This document shows, piece by piece, positions 8,213 through 17,669 of a stretch of DNA of 64,000 bases; positions within the stretch are counted from its first letter, which is position 1; the number at the start of each line of letters is the position of its first letter. Both the position numbers and the translations under genes were made by a program. Source of the stretch: Chryseobacterium sp. ZHDP1 (GTDB taxonomy: Bacteria; Bacteroidota; Bacteroidia; Flavobacteriales; Weeksellaceae); assembly GCF_018603435.1 (NCBI RefSeq), contig NZ_CP075682.1:248001-312000 (forward strand), read 5' to 3'. The notes below the pieces were generated by a model. The model made no database searches, was not told the DNA's origin, and saw nothing but the letters and a program-made list of their open reading frames with translations.

Positions 8213-8755
8213 TTACAGTGCAGTGGCTGTATAAGTTACCGTTTGTGTATAGGTACCTTTAGGTTTTCCCAGAAGGACATTCGATGCTTTTTGTGCTGAA
8301 ATAGAATAAGTAATATTTAGAGATTGTTTTGCGCCTGAAGCGGCGTTACTTACCAGCACCTGATCGGCTGTAGATAAGGTGACCTCATTGAGAGTTCCGG
8401 ATAAACTTCCGCCGGGTATTGCTTTTACCTGTAATACATCTACTGGAATTACGTTGGTGCCGCTTACAAAGTTTGCGCCCTCAGATTTTACTTTTATATC
8501 AAAATTTTTAGAGGAAATGATGACTAAGCTATTGGGAACCGTCACATTTTTTGAAGAATTATAATCTGCTGTATTCGCATAGTTAAAATCTACAGCGTTG
8601 CCTGAAGCAGCAGTTCCCATATCCATTGAAATAACATCTGCTAAAATAATATTTACTGTTGAACTGGCGTGATCAGAATTTTGCGCCAAAACAAGATTGG
8701 TTCCTAAAGCAACTGCTCCCAGAACCAGAGCGGAGATAAAGATTTGTTTTTTCAT
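8213..8755 (-). CDS. pilin-like secreted protein, divergent copy C
   Basis: This 180-residue member of the pilin-like family is clearly more divergent than the other four. It shares the signal-peptide layout (AVALGTNLVLAQ), the VISMD, VDFNYA and KNFDIKVK motifs and the identical C-terminal YTQTVTYTATAL. It is the first gene of the array in the direction of transcription. Its promoter region lacks the TGTAGT inverted repeat; a TAAGTTTG box is visible at 8813-8820. It could be a minor or base subunit. Confidence 0.55.
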   Translation of the reverse strand: MKKQIFISALVLGAVALGTNLVLAQNSDHASSTVNIILADVISMDMGTAASGNAVDFNYANTADYNSSKNVTVPNSLVIISSKNFDIKVKSEGANFVSGTNVIPVDVLQVKAIPGGSLSGTLNEVTLSTADQVLVSNAASGAKQSLNITYSISAQKASNVLLGKPKGTYTQTVTYTATAL

Positions 8756-9310
8756 GATTGGGTGAATTTGAAGGTGTATTAAATAATATTCATTTAAAAT
8801 GAACTATACTAACAAACTTAATCTACATTAAATTTAAGAACATTATATGAGATAACCAAGATTTTTATGTTAAATATAAATGTCATCAGATTCGCATAAT
8901 TACTCTTTTGATTAATCTTGTAATTTGCCATCTTGCGTAATAAAACTTTCTCCACTGGCTTTAAGCTCTTTATAAAATTTAAGCTTTAAAATCTTAAGAT
9001 GCTTCTGTCTTTTTAGATGATTTTTGTAGAGATAATAAGATAACCTGCTTCAGAAAATTACGAATACTTAATATAAAAACATCTTCGATGATCTGTTCGT
9101 TAATTAAGCTCATTAAAAAAACAGCGAAACAGGATTGAAACTTTGTTCTGCATCTGAGATTTGCATATAAAAATAACATTTACGAATAAAATGCCAGAAG
9201 CCTTTTAAAAAGTAATTGCTTGTCTCGTTGTTGTGAGATATAATGCTCATATTTGCCAAAAAAAACTTTTTATATAAATTTTCTTATTATATTTAGATTT
9301 ATAATGATTT
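8756..9310. other. intergenic region, divergent promoters
   Basis: This 555-base AT-rich gap separates the minus-strand pilin array from the plus-strand kinase. A minus-strand TAAGTTTG box lies at 8813-8820. A plus-strand CATATTTG box lies near 9249-9256, upstream of the kinase. I see no supported gene; a 61-residue minus-strand frame at 8994-9179 has no protein-like features. Confidence 0.4.
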
Positions 9311-12300
9311 ATGGTTAATAATATGAGTGATTATATGGTTCCTGATAACGAAAAAGAAAGGATGAAAAAGCTGGAACTTTTTGATTTGTTGAACTTATCT
9401 AAAGATTCTCAGCTGGACGTTTTTACAGAAACAGCATGTCTTATTTCCGGCTGCCAAAATGCGCTCATTGCCATTATGGAAAGCGAAACCCAAATGATAC
9501 AAAGCTGTATCGGGATATCTCTGGATAAAGTAGACCGTAAAAATACAGTCTGTCAATATTCTGTTGCTACAGGACAAACGATCGTTATTAACGACACTTT
9601 ATCAGACGAAAGATCATCTGGCAATCCGCTGATTATTGAAGCGGGTATTCGTTTTTACGCGGGAGTTCCGCTTTTGGATGACGAAGGTTTTGCTTTAGGG
9701 ACACTCTGCGTTTTCGATTACGAGCCGAAATCATTATCTAAAGAGCAGATTTCTACTCTTAAGAAATTAGGAGAAGCAGTTACCAGACTTTTAATGGCTA
9801 AAAGAAAAAATGTTCACGCAGAATATTTTCAGCAGATCTTTACTATTTCGAATAATCCTATTTGTGTACTGGATGATAATCTGATTATCAAAGATATAAA
9901 TCCGGCTTTTGAAAAGGCATTCCATCTTGAAAACAACAGCAAGCCATATCATCTTGATTTTTTAAAACTTCTGGGAGATCAGAGTGAAGATATTAAGCTG
10001 AAAGTCAGAAATTTTCTTCAGAATGGTGAAGAATTGATGATAACCACTTCTACAAAGATGAATGAAAGCCAACAGGTAATCATCGAATGGTATATGAAAC
10101 GGAATCATAGTCATTCTGAGATTTTTTGCTTCGGAACCAATATTACTCAGCATATTGAGGAGAAACTGCAGCTGGAAAGATCGGAACGCCGTTTCAGAAG
10201 CTTTTTTGAAAATGCTATCGGACTGATGAGTATGCATGATATGGAAGGTAATATTCTTGAGGTCAACAGAAAGGGCAGAGAAATTTTGCATTATTCTGAA
10301 AATGAAGTTGCCGGATTGAATTTAAAAGATCTTGTCCCCGAAAAAAACTGGAAGCTGCTGGAAGATTATTTACAGAAGATTAATCAGAATAAGGAAGACA
10401 TTGGAACAATGATCCTGAAAACAAAGGAGGGAAAGGAGCTTGTCTGGATGTATCATAATAGAGTGGAGATCAATAGGGAAGGACAGCCTTATGTATTAAG
10501 TACGGCACTTAATATAACGGAAAGGATGATGTTGGAAAGTGACCTTTTGTACACGAAAAAAATACTTGAGCAAACAAGTGCTGTTGCTCAGGTAGGAGGA
10601 TGGGAAGTGAATCTGAAAAATAATTCTGTATTCTGGTCGCAGACGACAAAAGAAATTCATAGAATAGATCCGGGGCTGCAGCCTGATTTTGAAAGTGCCT
10701 TGCAGTTTTATAAAGAAGAAGACCGGTCCAGAATGAGATTTTTATTCGAAAGAGCTGTATCAGAAGGAATAGCCTATGATGAAGAGTTTCAGCTTATACG
10801 TAATGATGGCGTTATGATTTGGGTTAGGGTAAAAGGAATTCCGGAATTCGAAGATGGTGTATGTACAAAGATTTTCGGAATTATTCAGGATATCAATGCT
10901 TTTAAAAATATATATCTGGAACTGGCAAGAAAAGAAGCAATGCTGCAGTCTTTTATAACTTACGTACCCACTGCGGTTGCCATGTTTGATAAAGACCTTA
11001 ATTATATATCCGTAAGCAGCAGCTGGAAGGATGAATTTCATATGAATCATCTTGATCTCATCGATCAGAATATTTTTACAGTTTCACCCAATGTCCCGAA
11101 AGAAAGGAAAGAGATTTATCTTAATGCATTAAGAGGAAAGACCTATAAAAACGAAAACTTTGTGCTGGAGCAGGAAGACGGTCTTCAGTATTATAACCTA
11201 GAAGTAAGACCATGGTATCTTTCAGACGGAGTTACTGGTGGGATCATTATTTCTGTACAGAATATAAGCGATACGGTAAAAACAAACAATGAACTGAAGG
11301 ATGCCAAAAAAATGGCCGACATTGCAAGCAAAGCAAAATCAGAATTTCTTGCCAACATGAGCCATGAGATCCGTACGCCGTTAAATGGCGTGATCGGCTT
11401 TTCAGATCTTTTATTAAAAACTCCGCTTAACGAGATACAAATGCAGTATCTCAACTATATTAACGAATCGGGGGAAAACTTACTTACGATCATTAATGAC
11501 ATTTTAGATTTCTCTAAAATTGAATCCGGAAAAATGGATCTTTTGATTGATAAAAGTAATGTTTATGATATGGTAAGCCAGGTCATCAACGTGATTCTAT
11601 ATCAGTCCCAAAAAAAAGATATAGAATTATTGCTGAATATTGAACCCGGTTTACCGGAAACGATCCTGATTGATGAATCCCGAATGAAGCAGATCCTTAT
11701 CAACCTCTTAGGAAATGCTGTAAAATTTACAGAACAGGGAGAAATAGAGCTGAAAGTAGAAAAACAATGGATGGATCATGAGAAAATACGGCTCCGTTTC
11801 GCAGTGCGGGATACCGGAATTGGAATACCCGTTGAAAAACAGCAGTCTATTTTTAATGCTTTCACACAGGAAAACAGCTCCATCAGCAAACGTTACGGAG
11901 GAACCGGACTCGGGCTTACCATTTCAAATAATATTCTGGGCTATATGGGAAGTGAACTCAGGTTAAACAGTACACTTCACAAAGGATCTGTATTTTTCTT
12001 CGATATCGAAGTGCCGTATGAAATGTCTGCGGCAAATAAAGATGAAGAACTGAAGATCAGCAAAGTACTTGTTGTTGACGATAACGAAGCAAACAGAATC
12101 ATTCTGCAGCATATGCTGGCTTATAAAAATATAGAATCCAGGCTGGCTGCGAATGGGATGGAAGCTTTACAGATTTTGTTAGCGGGAGAACGTTTTGATA
12201 TTATTCTCATGGATTATCATATGCCTGTTATTTCCGGGCTGGAAACGATTGAAAAAATTAAGGGGTTATTTAGTAAACAGAAAGAAACTTCTCCGTTGGT

Positions 12301-13222
12301 GATCCTTCATACATCTTCAGAAGAACATGATGTTATCAACTCCTTCCGACAGGAAGAAAACTCGTATTTTTTATTAAAGCCGATTAAATCCGAAGATCTA
12401 TATAAAACTTTAAGGAGGGCAACAGAAAATAATGAAAAACAATTGCCGACAGCTACGGAAACAAAAACAGAACCTTCTTTATATGCGCCTGGTCTTCATG
12501 TTTTATTAGTGGACGACAATCCTGTGAATATGCTGCTTAACAGCAGAATAATGCAATCCCTTATTCCTGATGTAGAGCTTACGGAAGCTGTAAATGGACT
12601 GGAAGCACTTGAAGAATGCAGAAAACAGAACTTTTCTCTTATCCTGATGGATGTCCAGATGCCGGTAATGGACGGTATTGAAGCAACAAGGGAAATTAGA
12701 AAACTTCCGGAATATCAAACAATTCCTATCCTCGGAGTAACAGCCGGAACAACATTTGGAGAAAAAGAAAAATGCCTGCAATCCGGGATGAATGATTTCC
12801 TTCCGAAGCCTTTACGTCAAGCTGAACTTTTGGAAATGTTGAGCAAATATATTTCGGAAAAAGAAACGGATGTGGAGCATGATGTAACTGCTGAAAGCAA
12901 CCTAGATATGGACTTTTTACAGCAGCAAACAGGTGATGATGAAGATTTCAAAGGGATATTTTTAAATCTGGTGGTTACCGAGCTTACTCAGGCAGAAAAT
13001 AATATAAAGCGGTCTGTTGCAGAAAGAAATATGGATGATCTGAAAAAAAGTCTTCATAAACTGAAGGGAACAGCCGGAACAGCCGGATTGATAAAACTTT
13101 CGGAAAAGGTAATATACTGGGAAAATAAGACTGACCAAAATGTAGATTTTTCAATATTACACGACGAAATAATTCAGGAAATATCAGCCGGATTGCATAT
13201 AATAAAAACATTAATGAAATAA
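9311..13222 (+). CDS. hybrid sensor histidine kinase/response regulator
   Basis: The 1303-residue signalling protein has no obvious transmembrane segment. Domain order: GAF (about 25-160), four PAS/PAC units (about 170-280, 290-410, 425-540, 550-665), HisKA with the SHEIRTPLNG phospho-acceptor box (His near residue 686), HATPase (about 790-910, with DTGIGI and GGTGLGL motifs), a first receiver (VVDDNEANR; Asp near 967 in LMDYHMP), a second receiver (LLVDDNPVN; Asp near 1113 in LMDVQMP), and a C-terminal Hpt domain (SLHKLKGTAGTAG; His near 1247). This is a complete internal phosphorelay, with GAF/PAS suggesting cytoplasmic ligand, redox or light sensing. No output regulator lies beside it. The upstream pilin locus is transcribed divergently, so regulation of that locus is possible but not shown. 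Another in-frame start lies 12 bases downstream. Confidence 0.92.
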   Translation: MVNNMSDYMVPDNEKERMKKLELFDLLNLSKDSQLDVFTETACLISGCQNALIAIMESETQMIQSCIGISLDKVDRKNTVCQYSVATGQTIVINDTLSDERSSGNPLIIEAGIRFYAGVPLLDDEGFALGTLCVFDYEPKSLSKEQISTLKKLGEAVTRLLMAKRKNVHAEYFQQIFTISNNPICVLDDNLIIKDINPAFEKAFHLENNSKPYHLDFLKLLGDQSEDIKLKVRNFLQNGEELMITTSTKMNESQQVIIEWYMKRNHSHSEIFCFGTNITQHIEEKLQLERSERRFRSFFENAIGLMSMHDMEGNILEVNRKGREILHYSENEVAGLNLKDLVPEKNWKLLEDYLQKINQNKEDIGTMILKTKEGKELVWMYHNRVEINREGQPYVLSTALNITERMMLESDLLYTKKILEQTSAVAQVGGWEVNLKNNSVFWSQTTKEIHRIDPGLQPDFESALQFYKEEDRSRMRFLFERAVSEGIAYDEEFQLIRNDGVMIWVRVKGIPEFEDGVCTKIFGIIQDINAFKNIYLELARKEAMLQSFITYVPTAVAMFDKDLNYISVSSSWKDEFHMNHLDLIDQNIFTVSPNVPKERKEIYLNALRGKTYKNENFVLEQEDGLQYYNLEVRPWYLSDGVTGGIIISVQNISDTVKTNNELKDAKKMADIASKAKSEFLANMSHEIRTPLNGVIGFSDLLLKTPLNEIQMQYLNYINESGENLLTIINDILDFSKIESGKMDLLIDKSNVYDMVSQVINVILYQSQKKDIELLLNIEPGLPETILIDESRMKQILINLLGNAVKFTEQGEIELKVEKQWMDHEKIRLRFAVRDTGIGIPVEKQQSIFNAFTQENSSISKRYGGTGLGLTISNNILGYMGSELRLNSTLHKGSVFFFDIEVPYEMSAANKDEELKISKVLVVDDNEANRIILQHMLAYKNIESRLAANGMEALQILLAGERFDIILMDYHMPVISGLETIEKIKGLFSKQKETSPLVILHTSSEEHDVINSFRQEENSYFLLKPIKSEDLYKTLRRATENNEKQLPTATETKTEPSLYAPGLHVLLVDDNPVNMLLNSRIMQSLIPDVELTEAVNGLEALEECRKQNFSLILMDVQMPVMDGIEATREIRKLPEYQTIPILGVTAGTTFGEKEKCLQSGMNDFLPKPLRQAELLEMLSKYISEKETDVEHDVTAESNLDMDFLQQQTGDDEDFKGIFLNLVVTELTQAENNIKRSVAERNMDDLKKSLHKLKGTAGTAGLIKLSEKVIYWENKTDQNVDFSILHDEIIQEISAGLHIIKTLMK

Positions 13223-13232
13223 TAAAAACCAA

Positions 13233-13741
13233 AATTACATTTATATTTTAGTGTTCCTGCTTATTTTACCCGTTCAATCAAATGCTTCATACTGAAATTT
13301 TACTGTTTAGGCGGGTATGTGATATAGGTTTCCTGAGGAAGAACTAATTACGAGGAATGTTAAATAAAAAAGCGCCAACTGTTTTTAGTTGGCGCTTTTG
13401 GGTTTTTGTGACCTTAACGAGCGTATCTTCAAACACTTTTGTCGATGATCTGGTTCGTTTGAGCTAAATTAAACAGGAATTGGCTATTCCAAATCTAGCA
13501 TTAAATTTCTCGTAATTAAGAAGATTTTTTGCAATATAATTTTAAATAGTTGAAACAATCTAAATTGAAATAGTTTTACTTTATTTTACTTAGATTGGCT
13601 TCCTCCTTTTCATGGAAATTTTACGAAGAATATTTTAATTGTACGTTGTTAATAGGATATAAGTAAAGATGAAACGTGGTACATTTAATTATACAATTAC
13701 CTAAAATTAAATATCGATCCAGTATTTTAAGGATATTATAA
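13233..13741. other. intergenic region, edge of AT-rich island
   Basis: Apart from the terminator at 13367-13405 I find no gene in this stretch. Base composition becomes more AT-rich from about 13.4 kb onward. Confidence 0.4.
13367..13405 (+). terminator. rho-independent terminator
   Basis: Arms at 13368-13380 and 13387-13399 (AAAAGCGCCAACT and its complement) pair perfectly over 13 bp with a six-base loop. A-rich and T-rich flanks make it potentially bidirectional. It lies 145 bases after the kinase gene. Confidence 0.75.
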
Positions 13742-15280
13742 CTACTTTTTAAGTAATTCTCTAGCTTCTTCACGAGATGATTCCCTTATGTTATTTTTTA
13801 ACTTATTAATTACATCTATATTATTAGAAGATTTCATTGTATTAGTATTCAATCCTTTATTCATTTCAGTTTTGGCTGCTCCTTGACTTGCTAATAATGC
13901 TGCTTTTAATTCTGCATATTTTTCAAATAAGTGCGAGTTAATCAAAGGAGACTTAACATTTATTTTTTTTGATGTATTTGTCCTATATAAATTATTATTC
14001 ATAGAGTGACAAGTAAAACAATTCATTCCTTCTGCTTGGAATGTGGTTTCCATAGTGACATTTGCTAAATCTAAACTACCAAAACTTTGCCCATTACCGG
14101 TACCATATGGTTTTGATAAATCTCCATCTAGCAACTCATTAATTGGAGCATTCGTTTTTGACCATATAGAGCCTACAAATTTATAGTTCGCCCATATTTT
14201 AACTTTATCATTCGTAAGGGCTTTTTTAGCTAATTCGTTACTAGATTTAATCATTGTAGCAAACTCTTTATCTTCTTTAATAACCTCCATTCCTTGAGAT
14301 GCCTGATTGTATCTAACTCCTTCAGGGTAGGATTGAAATACTTTATTTTTAACTTTTGGAGTAAGGGTGGTTTTATCTTGAATAATTCCATCTTCTGTAT
14401 TTCCAACAGCGTTTCCATCGAATAATGTGTATTTATCTGATTTAGAATTTACAGGGTCTCCATGAAAACTTGTTCTATCTGGGGCTAAATCTCGTTGATC
14501 AAAAGTTGACCACACGCCTTCAGGGTGCTCTGCTGTAACTGTAAATATATGAAAGCCAATCATAGACATTCTTTTTAGCTCAGCGTTATTATAATTTTCG
14601 TGCAAATTTTTATCAGGTTTATTAACAATTGCAGTTATATTAAACGTTTTAGTAGAATCTACTACTTGAGATGTTTCTATCCAAGCTATTTTAATTTCGG
14701 TAGCACCAACTGGATATTGATTTTTACTCTCACGAATAGAACGCTTTAAGCTGTCATTTTTTAGTATTTCAGCTGCTTGGCTAATAATTAATGATGCATC
14801 GGCTGAATGAAACATCTCTAATATTCCGTCATTAGCATGTATCGAATATCTTACGAGAGAATTGCTCTTGCTGCTCAATTTTGTTCCGTCTGCTTGTTGA
14901 TACAAATCTAAAATTAATGGTAATTTACCATCTTTTATGTATGAAGATGGTAATCCTTTCTTTTTTAAAGAATCTATTTTTATTTCTTCACCAAAATCAT
15001 TAACCTGTTTTAATTCTTTCATAAATACAGGAACATTATCTTTGGTATTTGACGTTAACCATAAAAATTTTTGCCAAGACCAGTCAACAAACATTTGATC
15101 ATTGTTAAGAACTATGGTATCGACTGTATTTTTAATTTCGTTATTCTTATTGTAATCTTCAAAAATACTTGCTAAACTTGTTTTAGTATTAGAGTAAGTT
15201 TCTTTTTTACAAGATGTAAGCCCCTGTAAAATTGCCGCTGTAATGCTCAAAAGCATCAGTTTTTTAAATTTTAATTTCAT
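13742..15280 (-). CDS. lipoprotein with single c-type heme motif
   Basis: The 512-residue protein has an N-terminal lipoprotein signal (LQGLTSCKKE; Cys near residue 24), so it is probably anchored on the outside of the inner or outer membrane. One heme-binding CxxCH occurs near residue 420 (NCFTCHSMN). The rest is hydrophilic, with no repeat heme motifs. A mono-heme lipoprotein could carry electrons in the periplasm, but there are no redox partners nearby. Its base composition is more AT-rich than the kinase gene. It lies in a short island ending in a decayed recombinase, so it may have been acquired horizontally. I do not recognise a named family. Confidence 0.6.
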   Translation of the reverse strand: MKLKFKKLMLLSITAAILQGLTSCKKETYSNTKTSLASIFEDYNKNNEIKNTVDTIVLNNDQMFVDWSWQKFLWLTSNTKDNVPVFMKELKQVNDFGEEIKIDSLKKKGLPSSYIKDGKLPLILDLYQQADGTKLSSKSNSLVRYSIHANDGILEMFHSADASLIISQAAEILKNDSLKRSIRESKNQYPVGATEIKIAWIETSQVVDSTKTFNITAIVNKPDKNLHENYNNAELKRMSMIGFHIFTVTAEHPEGVWSTFDQRDLAPDRTSFHGDPVNSKSDKYTLFDGNAVGNTEDGIIQDKTTLTPKVKNKVFQSYPEGVRYNQASQGMEVIKEDKEFATMIKSSNELAKKALTNDKVKIWANYKFVGSIWSKTNAPINELLDGDLSKPYGTGNGQSFGSLDLANVTMETTFQAEGMNCFTCHSMNNNLYRTNTSKKINVKSPLINSHLFEKYAELKAALLASQGAAKTEMNKGLNTNTMKSSNNIDVINKLKNNIRESSREEARELLKK

Positions 15281-15895
15281 GGTTATTTAAATTATTAGTT
15301 TTAGTTGATTATATTTTTAAAATTGCAATAACATTCTTTAGTTATAACCAGGGTGATTATTAAAAAATTATTACACTGTTTTACAAATCCCATTTTATAC
15401 AATATAAATTGTAAAATTTTAGTCTGAAATTAATTTCCCACTTAGGAACTCAAGGATGTTCCCATATGCTCAGTTAGCATAATAATAGTTACTAACATCA
15501 TGACTAAATTATGACCAACAGATGAAAGCATAGGGAAAAACATAAATCCCCAACCTGTGCTAATAGGTTTAGTTGATACTTTATTAATAAAACAATATTA
15601 ATATAATTTCTGTAAAAATAATTCAGTATTATTACTGAATTTTGAATTAATTTATTATGGAATGGTTAGTAAATTTTCGTGTGGTATTTAATTGAATCTC
15701 TTATCTTGTAATTTCATGAACTTCAACTAAGTTGCGGAAAATTATTGTATACAAAATTTCTGTTAAGGAACTAAATCGAGTACTTTTCTGAAAGATTAAT
15801 TTAAACAATCAATTAATTAATACAAATTTCTCAGATTTGACTTGGATAAATTTAATGAACTCTTTAAGCTTTAAAATGTTTAAGCTGGAATATAA
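15281..15895. other. AT-rich intergenic region
   Basis: About 600 bases between the heme lipoprotein and the recombinase remnant. I see short in-frame fragments but no supported gene, RNA or strong hairpin. It probably holds eroded sequence of the island that once carried the recombinase. Confidence 0.35.
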
Positions 15896-16401
15896 TCCGG
15901 TTATAAAGAATTAATAAAGGAAGTGCTTTTAGATAACTACAAACAATTTACTAGCGATATTGAAGACAAAAGAAAATCAGTTTCAAAAGAAATTAATTTG
16001 CTTAACGAAAAGGTATCAAGTGCACGTGATAAGTATGTTGCAGATAAATTAGATGAGGAAGACTATATAAAGAAATCAAAAAAGTAACAAAATTGTAAAT
16101 AGAACAACTTGAGCAGGAGCTATAGCTGATAGATTCAGAAAGTAAAGAATTAGATATAAAGACCAAAATAGAAAATGCGCTTGATTCAATGGAAAACCTG
16201 GAAAACCTTTATCAGCAGGGCGATTTACAAACAAAGAGAACGATTGGATGTTTGATATTTCCCCAAAAAGTCGAATTTGACGGAAAAAGTTTTCAAACAC
16301 CTAGAATGAACATTGTCGCTCAGTGTATCTATCAATATAACAAAGGATTAGGAAATAAAAAAACCGACATAAGAGAGTTAAAACTTCTAATGTCGGTGTA
16401 G
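15896..16401 (+). pseudogene. decayed large serine recombinase, C-terminal remnant
   Basis: Conceptual translation gives the C-terminal part of a Bacteroidota serine recombinase: a coiled-coil segment (IEDKRKSVSKEINLLNEK, then KYVADKLDEEDY), then KIENALDSMENL, LIFPQKVEFDG and a short C-terminal tail ending MSV. It is broken by a stop near 16085, a frame change, and further in-frame TAA and TAG codons near 16096-16130. The N-terminal catalytic domain is missing. The last stop codon (16399-16401) overlaps the first base of attL by one base. This suggests that an earlier element used the same tRNA-Arg target before the present prophage. Confidence 0.65.
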
Positions 16402-16417
16402 TGACCTCGACAGGATT
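16401..16417 (+). other. attL, prophage left attachment core
   Basis: The 17-base sequence GTGACCTCGACAGGATT is identical to 59317-59333, the 3' end of the tRNA-Arg gene. The match continues imperfectly for four more bases. Here it is a displaced tRNA fragment without a tRNA body. This defines an element of about 42.9 kb ending beside the integrase, as expected for tyrosine-integrase insertion in a tRNA 3' end. Confidence 0.85.
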
Positions 16418-16558
16418 TGAACGTTTTTGAAAAACAATGTCTAAACGCTTTATTCATCGGATGTTTCAATTTAGCGGAATTCGTGTAGTGACAAAATTAG
16501 GACAGTCATTTTAGCACTGAATTTTAACCTACAGTCTCAAAGTTAATATTTCACATCT

Positions 16559-16616
16559 ATTTGAACAAATATTTGTACAAAAGTTCAATAAGTTCTATAT
16601 TTGTTCAACAACTTTT
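16559..16616. promoter_or_regulatory. probable repressor operators before the attL-proximal lipoprotein
   Basis: The 21 bases at 16559-16579 (ATTTGAACAAATATTTGTAC plus A) recur inverted with one mismatch at 18156-18176, in the divergent repressor region. Further GTTCAA and AAAAGTT/AACTTTT half-sites lie at 16582-16616, also as in the repressor region. This suggests that the prophage repressor binds here. Confidence 0.5.
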
Positions 16617-16618
16617 CA

Positions 16619-16654
16619 TGTCCTTTTACTTTTTTTTTAAGGTTTATATATTTG
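16619..16654 (+). promoter_or_regulatory. phage-type promoter TGTCCTTT-N24-TTTG
   Basis: TGTCCTTT at 16619 and TATATTTG at 16647-16654; the TTTG lies 32 bases after the first T, as in the other copies of this element. It is 29 bases upstream of the lipoprotein start at 16684. This is the copy with the best match to the TAnnTTTG consensus. Confidence 0.6.
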
Positions 16655-16683
16655 GAACCACTTTTAAATTTTAATTATAAACA

Positions 16684-16935
16684 ATGAAAAAATTAATTTT
16701 ATTAGCGGTTGTATTAACTGCTGTATCTTGTGAAAGGGATGATGAGAAAGTAGGGGAAAATATTCCTGAAAAAACATCAAAAATAATTAACAAGACCATA
16801 GAAAATGAAAAAACTTCTAGCAAAACTGCTTCTGACACCATATTTGTCAAGAATATCTCACCAGATGCTGGATTTGAAATCACAGACCCAATTGATGATG
16901 TCGACCCTAAAGACATCACTCCTCCAAGAAGGTAA
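16684..16935 (+). CDS. small prophage-edge lipoprotein
   Basis: The 83-residue protein has a lipobox (LTAVSC; Cys near residue 16), so the mature form is a short, acidic, probably disordered surface lipoprotein rich in Asp, Glu, Lys and Pro. It is the first gene inside attL. It has a strong TGTCCTTT/TATATTTG promoter and candidate repressor operators just upstream. Its position, opposite to the lytic genes, suggests a moron or lysogenic-conversion factor such as superinfection exclusion, but no motif shows this. Confidence 0.65.
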   Translation: MKKLILLAVVLTAVSCERDDEKVGENIPEKTSKIINKTIENEKTSSKTASDTIFVKNISPDAGFEITDPIDDVDPKDITPPRR

Positions 16936-16972
16936 TAATTTCAAACAAAGGTTATCAGATTTATATAAAAGG

Positions 16973-17452
16973 ATGAAGATCTTTCTTTCAAAGTATAGTA
17001 GGAGCATTAAAATTATTGCTTCTACTACTTTTTTTATAATTGCTTCATTACTTCCTTATACGGATGTTTTTCTAGATTTTTTTATAGATACTCAGAAAAT
17101 TAAAATGAATCGTTTTCCTAACTTAGCTGCTGCTATATGGAGTTACTCGATGCCTATCAGTAATTTACTTGTCTTATATATTGCTAAAAAATTTAATCCT
17201 TGGTGGCCCGCATATATTTTCCCAATTTACGTTAACATTACGATGTTATGTGGATTTTTATTTTTAGATTTAAATATAAATATTGATTCTGTTTGGCTTT
17301 TCAGAGGTGTTACATTAAGTATTAGTCTTCTACTTTTTGCTACATGGAAGCTTTATTTAGACGGATATTTTAAAACACATATTGCAGAGGACAGAGTTGA
17401 CTATGAAATTAAAAAACTAACAGAATTAAATGATGACCAAGGAAAAGCTTAA
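16973..17452 (+). CDS. four-helix membrane protein
   Basis: From the ATG at 16973 the protein is 159 residues, with four hydrophobic segments (about 14-36, 47-70, 80-103, 112-135) and a charged C-terminal tail. I chose this start because upstream in-frame ATGs lie inside the preceding lipoprotein gene and their translation is not protein-like. It overlaps the next gene by 23 bases, so the two are probably translated together. Function unknown; position near attL suggests a lysogeny accessory role such as exclusion. Confidence 0.55.
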   Translation: MKIFLSKYSRSIKIIASTTFFIIASLLPYTDVFLDFFIDTQKIKMNRFPNLAAAIWSYSMPISNLLVLYIAKKFNPWWPAYIFPIYVNITMLCGFLFLDLNINIDSVWLFRGVTLSISLLLFATWKLYLDGYFKTHIAEDRVDYEIKKLTELNDDQGKA

Positions 17453-17669
17453 AATTTGTAATGAGTTGTATGCAATAGCGAAAAAACAGTTTGAGACAGG
17501 TGTTATAACAAGACAAGAATATCTTGAAACTTTAGTCTTAATAAGAAGTAAATTAGATGATCTGAAAAAAGGGTTTGACAAAATCGAATTTCCTTGTAAA
17601 ACCTTTAATAAGCCAATTTTAGAAATAAATGTAAAAGAAACAGTAAATTTTGTTTTATCGATGAATTAA
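17430..17669 (+). CDS. small hydrophilic hypothetical protein
   Basis: The 79-residue, probably helical protein has no signal peptide or recognisable motif; charged heptad-like segments occur in residues 5-50. The start overlaps the end of the membrane-protein gene (an in-frame ATG three bases later is equally possible). Its stop overlaps the convergent repressor gene by 4 bases. Confidence 0.5.
   Translation: MMTKEKLKICNELYAIAKKQFETGVITRQEYLETLVLIRSKLDDLKKGFDKIEFPCKTFNKPILEINVKETVNFVLSMN

Noticed and set aside
8994-9179. 61-residue minus-strand frame between pilin array and kinase
   Set aside because: No protein-like features or promoter; lies in AT-rich gap.
13404-13414. TTTGTGACCTT as a possible third attachment site
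   Set aside because: Only about ten bases match the att core before it diverges, and no tRNA remnant follows; the 17-base match at 16401-16417 is clearly better.
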